Origin: JBLIRR01 sp049472395
Lineage (GTDB): Bacteria; SZUA-182; DTGQ01; JBLIRR01
Assembly (NCBI GenBank): GCA_049472395.1
Contig: JBLIRR010000014.1
Span: forward strand, 1-64,000
Length of the DNA: 64,000 nucleotides
Direction: 5' to 3'
Shown: positions 43,288 through 52,493 of the stretch, one piece after another
Layout of the letters: every line of letters starts with the position of its first letter
Numbering within the stretch: position 1 is the first letter of the stretch
The notes under the pieces: generated by a model
Told to the model about the DNA's origin: nothing
What the model saw: only the letters and a program-made list of their open reading frames with translations
Databases searched by the model: none
Position numbers and translations under genes: made by a program

Positions 43288-44598
43288 TTGATAGAGACGA
43301 TTCGAAATATATTTAAAATCCCTGAATTAAAAAAGAGAATATTAATTACGCTGGCACTTCTCGCTGTTTTTAGAATAGGGGCTCATATTCCCACTCCTGG
43401 AATTAATGGCGCCGCACTTGCTGCTTTTTTTGCACAGGCAAAGGGCACGCTGCTTGGATTTTTCGATATGTTTTCTGGAGGGGCCTTATCAAGGCTCACT
43501 ATTTTTGCACTTGGAATTATGCCTTATATTGATGCTGCAATTATTTTGGAGCTCCTCACTGTTGTTATACCGCATTTAGAGAAACTCTCAAAAGAAGGAT
43601 CGGAAGGTCGGAAAAAGATTACACAGTATACTCGATATGGAACAATATTAATTTCGGTTATTCAATCCCTTGGAATAAGTTTTGGATTAGAGCAGATGAA
43701 AAGTCCTTCGGGGGTAGCAATTGTGCCTATAGGGGGGTGGCCCTTCCGGCTTATCACTGTCATAACGCTGACCGCAGGTACTGTGTTTCTAATGTGGCTC
43801 GGAGAACAGATAACTGAGAGGGGAATTGGTAATGGTATCTCGTTGTTAATTATGGGCGGTATTATTGTGAGGGGACCGGCGGCGGTTATTAATACAATAC
43901 GTTTATTAAGAACTGGTGAGTTTAGTCCTTTTCTTGTGATAGTACTTTTAGTGTTCATGGCCCTTGTGTGTGCTGCAGTGGTATTTGTAGAAACCGGTGA
44001 ACGTAAAATACCTGTCCAATATGCGAAACGGATGGTTGGCAGAAAAGCAGTGGGAGGACAGAGTACCTATATTCCTCTTAAGGTGAATACAGCAGGAGTT
44101 ATTCCCGTGATATTTGCAGCTTCTATAATCATGTTTCCCGCAACGATTGCTAATTTTATAAAGCACCCGATTATGCAAATGATTGCGAGCGGTCTCTCAC
44201 CTGGTGCGTGGATGAATACAATACTTTATGTTGTTCTTATTGTGTTCTTCTGTTATTTTTATACGGCGATCATATTCAATCCGGTAGATGTAGCCTCTAA
44301 TATGAAAAAATATGGTGGTTTTATTCCTGGAATACGACCGGGCAAAAATACAGCAGAATATATTGAGGCAATTCTTGTTCGTATAACACTGGCAGGATCT
44401 ATTTATTTATCAGCATTATCGATTCTTCCAAATTATTTGATAAAATGGTTTAATGTGCCATTTCATTTTGGAGGAATTGCCTTGTTGATTATTATTGAGG
44501 TGGGTCTTGATACGGTACGACAGGTTGAGTCTCATCTCATTATGCGTAATTACGAAGGCTTTATGAAAAAGAAGATTAAAAGAAAACGAATGATGTAA
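43288..44598 (+). CDS. secY: Preprotein translocase subunit SecY
   Basis: A 436-residue SecY with ten predicted membrane helices and typical segments (RIGAHIPTPGINGAALAAFF; GGALSRLTIFALGIMPYIDA with Asp in place of the usual Ser; RRIPVQYAKRMVG-like GERKIPVQYAKRMVGRKA; PGIRPGKNTAEYIEAILVRI). It is the protein-conducting channel with SecE. The start is a TTG 2 bases after rplO. Confidence 0.97.
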   Translation: MIETIRNIFKIPELKKRILITLALLAVFRIGAHIPTPGINGAALAAFFAQAKGTLLGFFDMFSGGALSRLTIFALGIMPYIDAAIILELLTVVIPHLEKLSKEGSEGRKKITQYTRYGTILISVIQSLGISFGLEQMKSPSGVAIVPIGGWPFRLITVITLTAGTVFLMWLGEQITERGIGNGISLLIMGGIIVRGPAAVINTIRLLRTGEFSPFLVIVLLVFMALVCAAVVFVETGERKIPVQYAKRMVGRKAVGGQSTYIPLKVNTAGVIPVIFAASIIMFPATIANFIKHPIMQMIASGLSPGAWMNTILYVVLIVFFCYFYTAIIFNPVDVASNMKKYGGFIPGIRPGKNTAEYIEAILVRITLAGSIYLSALSILPNYLIKWFNVPFHFGGIALLIIIEVGLDTVRQVESHLIMRNYEGFMKKKIKRKRMM

Positions 44599-44609
44599 AG
44601 GAAAAAGAT

Positions 44610-45242
44610 GTGCGATTAATACTGTTAGGTGCTCCGGGAGGAGGAAAAGGCACCCAGGCAAAGAAAATAATGGCGAAGTACAATATCCCACAGATATCAA
44701 CGGGTGATATTTTACGTCGAGCAGTTGCCGATAAAACAGGAGCAGGCTTAAAAGCAAAGGCATATATGGACAGAGGCGAGCTTGTTCCAGATTCAATTGT
44801 TGTCGAAATGCTTGAGGGCCGGTTAATTGAGAGTGACTGTACGAGAGGATTTATCTTGGATGGATTTCCAAGAACAGTTGAGCAAGCACAAACCTTAGAC
44901 AGTGTTCTTGAAAACATAGGAGCAGGGATTGATAAAGTTATCAATATTAATGTTGATGAGAATGAATTAGTGAAAAGACTTTGCGGCAGAAGGGTGTGCA
45001 AAGAGTGCGGAGAAAATTTCAATGTTCATCTTGATTCTGAAATAGATACATGCACGAAATGCGGAGGCATGGTGTATCAGAGGAGTGATGACAACGAAGA
45101 AACAATTTCCAATCGTTTAAAGGTATACAGAAATCAAACACAACCCCTTATAGATTTTTATAAAGAAAGGGGAAAATTAATACAGGTGGATGGAAAGGGG
45201 GTAATTGAAGAGGTTTTTGAAGCGATAGTAAAGGCACTTTAA
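44610..45242 (+). CDS. adk: Adenylate kinase, zinc-lid type
   Basis: A 210-residue adenylate kinase: P-loop LLGAPGGGKGTQAKKI, AMP site DGFPRTVEQAQ, and a lid containing CKECGENF and CTKCGG, four cysteines for a structural zinc. It interconverts ATP, AMP and ADP. GTG start 11 bases after secY; AAAGGAAAAAG upstream. Confidence 0.97.
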   Translation: MRLILLGAPGGGKGTQAKKIMAKYNIPQISTGDILRRAVADKTGAGLKAKAYMDRGELVPDSIVVEMLEGRLIESDCTRGFILDGFPRTVEQAQTLDSVLENIGAGIDKVININVDENELVKRLCGRRVCKECGENFNVHLDSEIDTCTKCGGMVYQRSDDNEETISNRLKVYRNQTQPLIDFYKERGKLIQVDGKGVIEEVFEAIVKAL

Positions 45243-45259
45243 AAAATCATCATGACACT

Positions 45260-46027
45260 ATGATTATTTTGAAATCTCCTGAAGAAATAGAGAAGATCCG
45301 ACAAAGTTGCGCAATCGTTGCAAAGGGCCTTCATTACGCTGCGAGATTGATAGCCCCAGGTATAAAAACTAAAGATATTGATAGAGAGATAGAGAGTTTT
45401 TTATCACGGCATGGAGCAAAATCGGCTTTTAAGGGATACAGCCAGAAAGGCGGCATAAGAAAATATCCGGCATCGATTTGTATATCTATCAATAATGAGG
45501 TGGTGCATGGAATCCCGTCATCAAGAAGATTTAAGGAAGGAGATATAGTAAGTCTTGATTTTGGTGCATCATATAATGGATATTATGGTGATTGTGCTAT
45601 TACGGTTCCGGTCGGAAGAATATCAGAAAAAGCGACGAGATTAATAGAGGTGACGAGAGAGGCTTTAAACAAAGCAATTGAACAAAGTCATGTGGGGAAT
45701 AGGTTAGAAGATATTTCATATGCAGTGCAATCATTTGTTGAAGAGAAGGGGTATACGGTCGTGAGGGATTTTGTAGGGCATGGTATAGGCAAATCCATGC
45801 ATGAGGATCCCCAGATACCTAATTTCGGAAAACCAGGAAGAGGGAAGAGATTGCAAATAGGGATGGTATTTGCGCTTGAGCCTATGGTGAACGAAGGCGA
45901 TTACAGGGTAAAGGTCATGGATGATGGGTGGACAGTGAAGACAAGTGATGGGACTTTATCTGCTCATTTTGAGCACACTGTTGCAATTACCCAAAATGGG
46001 CCAGATATTTTAACGTTATTAAATTAA
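45260..46027 (+). CDS. map: Methionine aminopeptidase type I
   Basis: A 255-residue MetAP with all metal ligands visible: Asp in SLDFGASYNGYYGDCAI (two Asp), His in GHGIGKSMHEDP, Glu in ALEPMVNEGD and Glu in FEHTVAITQNG. It removes initiator methionine from nascent proteins. The position between adk and infA is common. Confidence 0.97.
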   Translation: MIILKSPEEIEKIRQSCAIVAKGLHYAARLIAPGIKTKDIDREIESFLSRHGAKSAFKGYSQKGGIRKYPASICISINNEVVHGIPSSRRFKEGDIVSLDFGASYNGYYGDCAITVPVGRISEKATRLIEVTREALNKAIEQSHVGNRLEDISYAVQSFVEEKGYTVVRDFVGHGIGKSMHEDPQIPNFGKPGRGKRLQIGMVFALEPMVNEGDYRVKVMDDGWTVKTSDGTLSAHFEHTVAITQNGPDILTLLN

Positions 46028-46035
46028 AGGGATAT

Positions 46036-46260
46036 ATGGTAAAAGAAAAGGATGGGGCTATCCAGGTTGAAGGAATAATTACCGAACCTTTACCTAATGC
46101 AATGTTTAGAGTAGAATTAGAAAATGGCCATAAAATACTTGCTCATATATCAGGGAAAATGAGAAAAAATTTTATACGAATATTACGCGGCGATAAAGTG
46201 TTGGTTGAAATATCCTCCTATGATTTGACAAAGGGGAGAATTATTTACCGGTTTAAATAA
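46036..46260 (+). CDS. infA: Translation initiation factor IF-1
   Basis: A 74-residue single S1/OB domain (IQVEGIITEPLPNAMFRVEL; GHKILAHISGKMRKNFIRIL; GDKVLVEISSYDLTKGRI). Binds the A-site of the 30S subunit during initiation. Starts 8 bases after map. Confidence 0.97.
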   Translation: MVKEKDGAIQVEGIITEPLPNAMFRVELENGHKILAHISGKMRKNFIRILRGDKVLVEISSYDLTKGRIIYRFK

Positions 46261-46282
46261 TCGAAACAAGGATGAATGAATA

Positions 46283-46396
46283 ATGAAAGTAAGAGCATCT
46301 GTAAAGAAAATATGTAACAAATGCATAATAATTAAAAGACGAGGCATTGTCAGGGTAATCTGTAAAGATCCCCGTCATAAACAACGGCAAGGATAA
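46283..46396 (+). CDS. rpmJ: Ribosomal protein L36 (zinc type)
   Basis: A 37-residue protein read directly: MKVRASVKKICNKCIIIKRR, then GIVRVICKDPRHKQRQG. Cys11, Cys14, Cys27 and His32 are the zinc ligands of the C+ form. It lies between infA and rpsM, its usual place. Confidence 0.96.
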   Translation: MKVRASVKKICNKCIIIKRRGIVRVICKDPRHKQRQG

Positions 46397-46412
46397 AGGG
46401 GAGGTTAGCAAC

Positions 46413-46778
46413 TTGGCACGTATAGCGGGTGTAGATTTACCAAAAAATAAGAGAATAGAGATAGGATTGACGTATATTTATGGTATAGGCAGATCCAGGT
46501 CTCAAAGAATATTAAGGGATAGCAATGTTGATTTTGATATAAAAGTAAAAGATTTAACCGATGCCCAGATAAATAATCTTAAGTCCCGCATTGAAGAATT
46601 TAAAGTGGAAGGCGATTTAAGACGTGAGATATCGATGAATATCAAACGTTTAATGGATATAGGATCATACCGTGGTCTGCGGCATAGAAGATCTATGCCG
46701 GTAAGGGGGCAAAGAACAAAAACAAATGCAAGAACCCGTAAAGGCCCGGCAAAAGGAATTATTAAGAAAAGAAAATAA
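46413..46778 (+). CDS. rpsM: Ribosomal protein S13
   Basis: A 121-residue S13 from a TTG start with AAAGGGGAGGT upstream (RIAGVDLPKNKRIEIGLTYI; GSYRGLRHRRSMPVRGQRTK; TNARTRKGPAKG). Forms intersubunit bridges at the 30S head. Confidence 0.97.
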   Translation: MARIAGVDLPKNKRIEIGLTYIYGIGRSRSQRILRDSNVDFDIKVKDLTDAQINNLKSRIEEFKVEGDLRREISMNIKRLMDIGSYRGLRHRRSMPVRGQRTKTNARTRKGPAKGIIKKRK

Positions 46779-46813
46779 CACAAGCAAAAAAATATTAAGA
46801 CAGGAGGATCTGA

Positions 46814-47203
46814 ATGGCTAATCCTAGAAGGAGAGGTAGCAAAAAGGAAAAGAAAAATATACCTGTTGCAGTTGCCCATATTCAATCTACCTTCAATAAT
46901 ACCGTGGTAACCATCGCAACTATTGAAGGGGATGTCATATCATGGGCAAGTGCAGGAGCAATTGGATTTAAGGGCTCCAGAAAAAGCACCCCTTTTGCTG
47001 CTCAGATGGCAGCTCAGAGTTGTGCTAAGAAGGCAATGGATAATGGCGTCAGGAAAGTTGAAGTGAATGTAAAGGGACCGGGTGCCGGACGTGAATCTGC
47101 AATTAGAGCACTGCAGGCTGCAGGATTAGAGATTAGCACTATTAAGGATGTTACCCCTATCCCCCATAATGGATGTCGTCCACCCAAAAGGAGAAGGGTA
47201 TAA
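46814..47203 (+). CDS. rpsK: Ribosomal protein S11
   Basis: A 129-residue S11 (VAHIQSTFNNTVVTIATIEG; ASAGAIGFKGSRKSTPFAAQ; DVTPIPHNGCRPPKRRRV). Part of the platform near the mRNA exit. GACAGGAGGAT upstream. Confidence 0.98.
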   Translation: MANPRRRGSKKEKKNIPVAVAHIQSTFNNTVVTIATIEGDVISWASAGAIGFKGSRKSTPFAAQMAAQSCAKKAMDNGVRKVEVNVKGPGAGRESAIRALQAAGLEISTIKDVTPIPHNGCRPPKRRRV

Positions 47204-47226
47204 ATTTATGAGGAGGAGGTAATAAG

Positions 47227-47853
47227 GTGGCAAGATACAGAGGAGCGGTGTGCCGAATATGCAGACGTGAAGGCGAAAAGCTTTTTTTAAAAGGCGAGCG
47301 CTGTTTGAAGGATAAGTGTTCATTAGAGAGAAGGGCTTACCCACCGGGACAACATGGACAAAGAAGGATGAAAAATACTGATTATGGAATGCAGCTGAGG
47401 GAAAAGCAGAAAGTACGTCGTATCTACGGTATGCTGGAGAAACAATTCAGAATATTCTTTCATAAATCTGAAAGACAGAAAGGTATTACTGGCGAGAATC
47501 TCATCCAGCGATTAGAGAGTCGTCTCGACAATATGGTCTATAGATTCGGATTTGCCAGGTCTAGAACAGAAGCCCGATTGCGAGTATCTCATGGACATTT
47601 TCTTGTGAATGGGAAGAAGACAAATATACCTTCTTATTTAGTAAAAGCAGGGGATAGTCTGGAAGTAAAAGAAAGAAGTAAAAAGATTGCAGAGATTCAA
47701 CAAGCCATAGAAATTGCGAGTCAGAAGGGAATACCAGGGTGGCTTGAGTTGGATCAAAAAAATTTGAAGGGAGTCGTGAAAACATTACCATCAAGAGAGG
47801 AGATAACGACTCCTATGAAAGAGCAAATGATTGTTGAATTATATTCAAAATAA
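47227..47853 (+). CDS. rpsD: Ribosomal protein S4 (cysteine-containing type)
   Basis: A 208-residue S4 from a GTG start (GAGGAGGTAA upstream). The N-terminus has CRICRREG and CLKDKC, the zinc-binding form, and the S4 RNA-binding domain has RLDNMVYRFGFARSRTEARL and VSHGHFLVNGKKTNIPSYLV. It initiates 30S assembly. Confidence 0.97.
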   Translation: MARYRGAVCRICRREGEKLFLKGERCLKDKCSLERRAYPPGQHGQRRMKNTDYGMQLREKQKVRRIYGMLEKQFRIFFHKSERQKGITGENLIQRLESRLDNMVYRFGFARSRTEARLRVSHGHFLVNGKKTNIPSYLVKAGDSLEVKERSKKIAEIQQAIEIASQKGIPGWLELDQKNLKGVVKTLPSREEITTPMKEQMIVELYSK

Positions 47854-47870
47854 TTGGAGAGTGCAAATTA

Positions 47871-48974
47871 ATGATTTATACAGGACTACAAAAGCCAGAA
47901 AAGTTTGAATGTATTGAAAGTTCCTTAACGAATACTTATGGCGAGTTTATTGCTGAGCCCTTTGAGAGGGGTTTTGCATTAACAATAGGTAATTCTTTAA
48001 GACGGGTTTTACTTGCCGGTTTAGAAGGAACTGCAGTAACATCTATTAAAATAGATGGCATTTATCATGAATTTAGCACTATTTCGGGGGTAGTTGAAGA
48101 TCTGACAGAGATTATTCTGAATATTAAAAAACTGGGTTTTAGACTTTACGGGGACAAAGAACGGACTGTGCGCATTAAAAAAGAAGGACCGGGAGAGGCC
48201 TATTCACGAGATATTATATGTGGACAAAATGTTGATATTGTAAATCCGGATCAATATATAGCCAAGTTGGATAAGGATGGTATATTGGACATTGAGATGA
48301 CAGTCCGAAAGGGTATTGGGTTTGTGCCGGCGGAAAATCATAAGACAGAAGAAACAATAATCGGCATGATACCCATTGATTCAATATTTAGTCCGGTTGT
48401 GAAGGTGAATTACCGAGTCGAAAATACGCGAAAAGGCGGATCGATGGATTATGAAAGGTTGATTGTCCAGATAACAACTAACGGGAGCATTTCGCCTCAG
48501 GAAGCCCTATTAAAGGCATGTATAATATTGAAAGACTATTATTCTTTATTTGTCAAAGAATATAGCATAGAGGACGAAGAAGTCAGAGAGGTAGAATCCG
48601 AAGAAGAAGAGCAGAAAGAAGAGGAAGATATACCCATTAATCAAAATCTCCTTAAGAAAGTAAGTGATCTGGAACTTTCGGTCAGAGCTTCAAACTGTCT
48701 AAGGAATGCAAATATAGCAACAGTTGCCGAGTTGGTTGTGAAAACAGAAGATCATCTGATGAAGATGAAAAATTTTGGCAAGAAATCATTCAATCAGATT
48801 CGAGCAGCATTAAAAGATATGGATCTTGATTTTGGATTTGACTTAAGCACTTTACCTCAAAAAGCACAGGAAATAATTAAAGAAAGAAATATTCTTGTTC
48901 GGAAACAAATGGAGGAGACAGATAGTAGCCAATTAGAAGAGCCGGATGAAGAATCTAACGAAAATGAGGAATAG
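47871..48974 (+). CDS. rpoA: DNA-directed RNA polymerase subunit alpha
   Basis: A 367-residue alpha subunit, longer than the usual 310-330 residues. The N-terminal domain has EPFERGFALTIGNSLRRVLL. A very acidic linker lies at about 242-255 (ESEEEEQKEEED). The C-terminal domain has LELSVRASNCLRNANI with the DNA-contacting Arg, and KNFGKKSFNQIRAALKDM. The last 25 residues form a second acidic tail (EEPDEESNENEE). The N-terminal domain dimerises to assemble the core; the C-terminal domain contacts UP elements and activators. Confidence 0.97.
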   Translation: MIYTGLQKPEKFECIESSLTNTYGEFIAEPFERGFALTIGNSLRRVLLAGLEGTAVTSIKIDGIYHEFSTISGVVEDLTEIILNIKKLGFRLYGDKERTVRIKKEGPGEAYSRDIICGQNVDIVNPDQYIAKLDKDGILDIEMTVRKGIGFVPAENHKTEETIIGMIPIDSIFSPVVKVNYRVENTRKGGSMDYERLIVQITTNGSISPQEALLKACIILKDYYSLFVKEYSIEDEEVREVESEEEEQKEEEDIPINQNLLKKVSDLELSVRASNCLRNANIATVAELVVKTEDHLMKMKNFGKKSFNQIRAALKDMDLDFGFDLSTLPQKAQEIIKERNILVRKQMEETDSSQLEEPDEESNENEE

Positions 48975-48996
48975 AAGGTAAGGAGAGAAATAAAAA

Positions 48997-49377
48997 ATGC
49001 GGCATAAGATAGACGGACGACAACTGGGAAGAAATACGGGAGCGAGAAAAGCGCTGTTCTGCAATTTAGTGACCAGTTTATTTGAACATGATAAGATTGT
49101 CACGACACACGCAAAAGCAAAAGAAGCGAGGAGAGTTGCAGAAAAATTAATTACCAAGGCGAAGAAAAACTCTGTCCATGCTCGTCGCCAGATAGCGCGC
49201 ATAGTAAAGAAAAAGGACGTCGTAAAGCGATTATTTGATGATATAGTAAGCAGACTTAAAGACTCTAATAATGGCGGATATACGAGAATTGTAAAGATTG
49301 GTTATAGAAAAGGGGATAATGCACCCTTAGTATTACTGGAAATCATTGATCCATCAGATAAACCGCAGAAAAATTAA
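48997..49377 (+). CDS. rplQ: Ribosomal protein L17
   Basis: A 126-residue L17 (RHKIDGRQLGRNTGARKALF; HDKIVTTHAKAKEARRVAEK; IVKIGYRKGDNAPLVLLEI). Last gene of the co-directional block. Only 9 bases separate its stop from the end of the convergent regulator gene, and I see only an AT hairpin there. Confidence 0.97.
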   Translation: MRHKIDGRQLGRNTGARKALFCNLVTSLFEHDKIVTTHAKAKEARRVAEKLITKAKKNSVHARRQIARIVKKKDVVKRLFDDIVSRLKDSNNGGYTRIVKIGYRKGDNAPLVLLEIIDPSDKPQKN

Positions 49378-49386
49378 TTATTAAAA

Positions 49387-50757
49387 TTAATTATTATTGA
49401 TATCTATATTGTATTTTTCTATTTTATCATAAAGAGTACGTCGGCTTATACCCAGTGATTTTGCCGCCTTTGAGCGATTTCCCTTTTCCTTTTTTAAGGC
49501 TTGCTGAATATGTAATTTTTCAGAATGCTCCACTGTCTCGAGTAACGTTTGACCTTCCTTAAGGGGGTGGTGGTGAGCTGTTGAGGAATAGAGCGGCTTA
49601 TCAATAAAAAGATTATGTGGGATTATCTGGTCTCCCTGAGCTATCAACACTGCCCTTTCTATGACATTCTCAAGTTCTCGAATATTCCCCGGCCAACTAT
49701 GTTCCATCAATATGATTAATGCTTCTTTGCTCACCCCTCTTATGTTCTTGCCTGTTGATTTATTAAATTTATCGAGGAAGTGGCTCACTAATAACGGTAT
49801 ATCTTCCACGCGATCCCTCAGAGGCGGGAGGGTGAAAGGGACGATTGCGAGGCGGTAATATAAATCCTCCCTGAATTTTCCCCTGCGAACAGCCTCCTTG
49901 AGGTCTATGTTGCTCGCCGCTATAATCCGCACATCTATTTTATTAATTTGGTCGCTTCCCACAGGTCTCACTTCTTTTTCCTGCAATACCCTGAGCAATT
50001 TACTTTGAGTACCGGTAGGCATATCCTGAAGTTCATCAAGAAACACGGTTCCACCTTTTGCAGCCTCGAAAAGTCCGGGTCTGGCCCTGTATGCACCGGT
50101 AAACGCACCTTTTACATGCCCGAATAATTCGCTTTCCAATAATGACTCAGATAATGCACCGCAGTCAATGGGGGAAAAGGGATATTTTCTCCGAGAACTT
50201 TGATAATGAATAGCTTTGGCTAACACCTCTTTACCAGTACCGCTTTCACCTTGAATGATTATCGTTGCTGTTGTATCAGCAACCTGTTGAATAAGGGAGA
50301 ATATTTGGGCCATTGGTTTGCTCTGTCCGATCACGTTAAATTGATATTTTGATTGGACTTCTTTGCGAAGATTGGTAAGCTCGCGACACAGCGCTCCATG
50401 CTCAAGGGCTTTTTTTATTGTCACGCTGATTTTTTCTAATTCAAATGGCTTTGTAATAAAATCATACGCGCCTTTTTTTATGGATTCAACTGCGAGTTCT
50501 ATAGTGCCCACGCCAGTAATAATAATTACAGGAAGACCTGGATAATACGTGTTAATTTTCTCCATTAAATCCAATCCGTCCAATCCATGCATTGCAAGGT
50601 CAGTAATAATAAGATCAAACAATTCTTTTTCAGCCATTGCAAGGGCTTCAATGGGATCCTGTGTTGTCTTTACTCGATAGCCTTCATCAGTAAGTGTTGA
50701 GGCAAGAAGCTTCAAGAAATTAGGCTCATCATCAACTATTAAAATATTCTCATCCAT
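49387..50757 (-). CDS. NtrC-family sigma-54 dependent response regulator
   Basis: A 456-residue, three-domain regulator. The receiver domain (1-120) has the acidic pair at Asp9/Asp10, phosphoacceptor Asp53 (LIITDLAMHG) and Lys in ITKPFE. The AAA+ domain has Walker A GESGTGKEVL, the sigma-54 contact loop GAFTGA and Walker B GGTVFLDELQD. The C-terminal Fis-type helix-turn-helix is GNRSKAAKSLGISRRTLYDK. When phosphorylated it should activate sigma-54 promoters. No adjacent kinase gene is present; it lies just downstream of the cytochrome genes on the same strand and may be co-transcribed with them. A membrane sensor gene begins at 63407. Confidence 0.95.
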   Translation of the reverse strand: MDENILIVDDEPNFLKLLASTLTDEGYRVKTTQDPIEALAMAEKELFDLIITDLAMHGLDGLDLMEKINTYYPGLPVIIITGVGTIELAVESIKKGAYDFITKPFELEKISVTIKKALEHGALCRELTNLRKEVQSKYQFNVIGQSKPMAQIFSLIQQVADTTATIIIQGESGTGKEVLAKAIHYQSSRRKYPFSPIDCGALSESLLESELFGHVKGAFTGAYRARPGLFEAAKGGTVFLDELQDMPTGTQSKLLRVLQEKEVRPVGSDQINKIDVRIIAASNIDLKEAVRRGKFREDLYYRLAIVPFTLPPLRDRVEDIPLLVSHFLDKFNKSTGKNIRGVSKEALIILMEHSWPGNIRELENVIERAVLIAQGDQIIPHNLFIDKPLYSSTAHHHPLKEGQTLLETVEHSEKLHIQQALKKEKGNRSKAAKSLGISRRTLYDKIEKYNIDINNN

Positions 50758-50834
50758 TTATTTTTTATTCTCCTCACATCCGGGGAAAGTCTGGAACAAG
50801 GTTACTTTTGGTGAACATACTATTGATATTATAA

Positions 50835-52493
50835 TCATAAATTGTCTTTCTTTTCAAGTTCTTTTGCTTTAAACCTTTCTATTGCGCTACTTCTATCAGG
50901 ATGACAAAGCGCGCAGAGAAGGTTCATTTCCTTAAGTCGTAATTTATTTCCCTTTTTCGTATCGTGGGGATTATGACAGGTGAAACATGCTATTTGCCCG
51001 GCTGTGGTGAGCGGCAGGATCTGCGATGTTTCCTCCTGGGATAGTTTTGTTCTTTTCTCAAAGGAGAGATTCTTCCAGAAATTGGAAATAAATTTCCCAT
51101 TATGATCGATTCCATAGGGATGTTTTCGATCCTTATTCACATGGCATCCAATACAGTAAAATTTTAACGAAGCCCTATAGCCAAATGGTTGTCTATCCTC
51201 TTGTGAGGGTTTCATATCTTGGGATTCCGGCTCTGTTTCTGTAAGAAAGGGCAATAATAATTGATTAGATCGGCTGCGAATTTGCTCAAATTTTGTACTG
51301 TATTGTTTGTAATGACATTGAGAGCAACTCAAATTAATGTCTTTTATTCTTAATTTTGGGCCAGGTTGCACATCATGAGGATTATGGCAGGTAGTACACA
51401 TTAAGCGGCCATCTATGCTGATTGGGGATATTTTGAACGACTGTTCACGTGAGAGTTGCTCCCTCATCGTTGCTGAGAGTCCCTTCCAAATTGATTCAAT
51501 ATAGCGTTCATTATGATTTGCTCCAAAGGGATGCCTATCAAGTTTTGTAGGATGACACCCAATACAGTAATATCGAAAAGGAGCTTTGAATTTAAAGTTA
51601 AGGTTTTTCCGCCCTTCTGTTTCTGTTTCAATTGAATGACAAAATAAACAGCTCTCTTCTCGTATTTCACCGTCAGCAGTCATTTGATTATGGGGATTAT
51701 TTTTTTCATGTTCTTTTTTTAGATGGCACATTAAGCACGCCTCTATTCGATTAAGATAAGGCCCCCCTCGCAAGAGGTAAGGTTTTTGGTCATTGCCCAT
51801 GCATTTGAGTTGATGACACGTAAGGCAGGTTATTTTTCCCTCCTTATTCAAGGGGAATATATTTGGAATGACCATACCTCTTTCTTTGGATGGAGCAATA
51901 TGTACCGGATGATTGTCTGCGCGTGCTTTCTCATTATTATGACAGCTCTTACACAGTACTACGCTATCTCCTCCTTCCTTGAGAAATAGCTCTTTTGAAG
52001 TTGATCGAGGCTCTTTTTGGTGGCATATAAAGCAAAACACTCCAGACTTATGTGGAATAACCGTATAAGCACTCTTCACGAATTCCTTATATTCCGGGAC
52101 AAGTAGAACTTTCTTCGTATGGATTCTATGACAACTGACACAACTAATTCGCTCCTCGAAAAGATTCAGCGGTAGAGGTTTTATTTGCATTTTCAGGATA
52201 TAGTTGACCCTTGGCGTGATAATATCTCTGCAACTTCCCGGTAGATTCTTCTCATGACATGTGAGACACACGGTTTCATATCCTGAGCGCAGAGACTCCC
52301 GTCCTTTCTTTTCTTTTCCGTAATGACAGGGAGTGCACTCACTGGGTGGATACCATGTATCTTGTATTTCTCTATGGGGAGTCTCACCTTGCGCTGCAAC
52401 CTGGGGAAAAATACAAAGAATTCCGATTATTGTATAAAGGAAATACCTGCTTAGTTTCCTTTGATATATTCTATCATATGACAATATAGACAT
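50835..52493 (-). CDS. Exported multihaem c-type cytochrome with 14 CXXCH motifs
   Basis: A 552-residue protein with a signal or anchor sequence (hydrophobic residues about 17-34) and 14 CXXCH haem sites: CTPCH, CLTCH, CVSCH, CFICH, CKSCH, CLTCH, CLMCH, CLFCH, CIGCH, CTTCH, CSQCH, CIGCH, CFTCH and CALCH. The last six fall in two tandem copies of a three-haem unit, each with CIGCH, a WK(G/N)LS segment and TCHNPHD. The first eight align with the 8-haem protein encoded upstream. Many haems in a row suggest a conduit for periplasmic or extracellular electron transfer; substrate and partner are unknown. It overlaps the upstream cytochrome gene by 43 bases. Confidence 0.93.
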   Translation of the reverse strand: MSILSYDRIYQRKLSRYFLYTIIGILCIFPQVAAQGETPHREIQDTWYPPSECTPCHYGKEKKGRESLRSGYETVCLTCHEKNLPGSCRDIITPRVNYILKMQIKPLPLNLFEERISCVSCHRIHTKKVLLVPEYKEFVKSAYTVIPHKSGVFCFICHQKEPRSTSKELFLKEGGDSVVLCKSCHNNEKARADNHPVHIAPSKERGMVIPNIFPLNKEGKITCLTCHQLKCMGNDQKPYLLRGGPYLNRIEACLMCHLKKEHEKNNPHNQMTADGEIREESCLFCHSIETETEGRKNLNFKFKAPFRYYCIGCHPTKLDRHPFGANHNERYIESIWKGLSATMREQLSREQSFKISPISIDGRLMCTTCHNPHDVQPGPKLRIKDINLSCSQCHYKQYSTKFEQIRSRSNQLLLPFLTETEPESQDMKPSQEDRQPFGYRASLKFYCIGCHVNKDRKHPYGIDHNGKFISNFWKNLSFEKRTKLSQEETSQILPLTTAGQIACFTCHNPHDTKKGNKLRLKEMNLLCALCHPDRSSAIERFKAKELEKKDNL

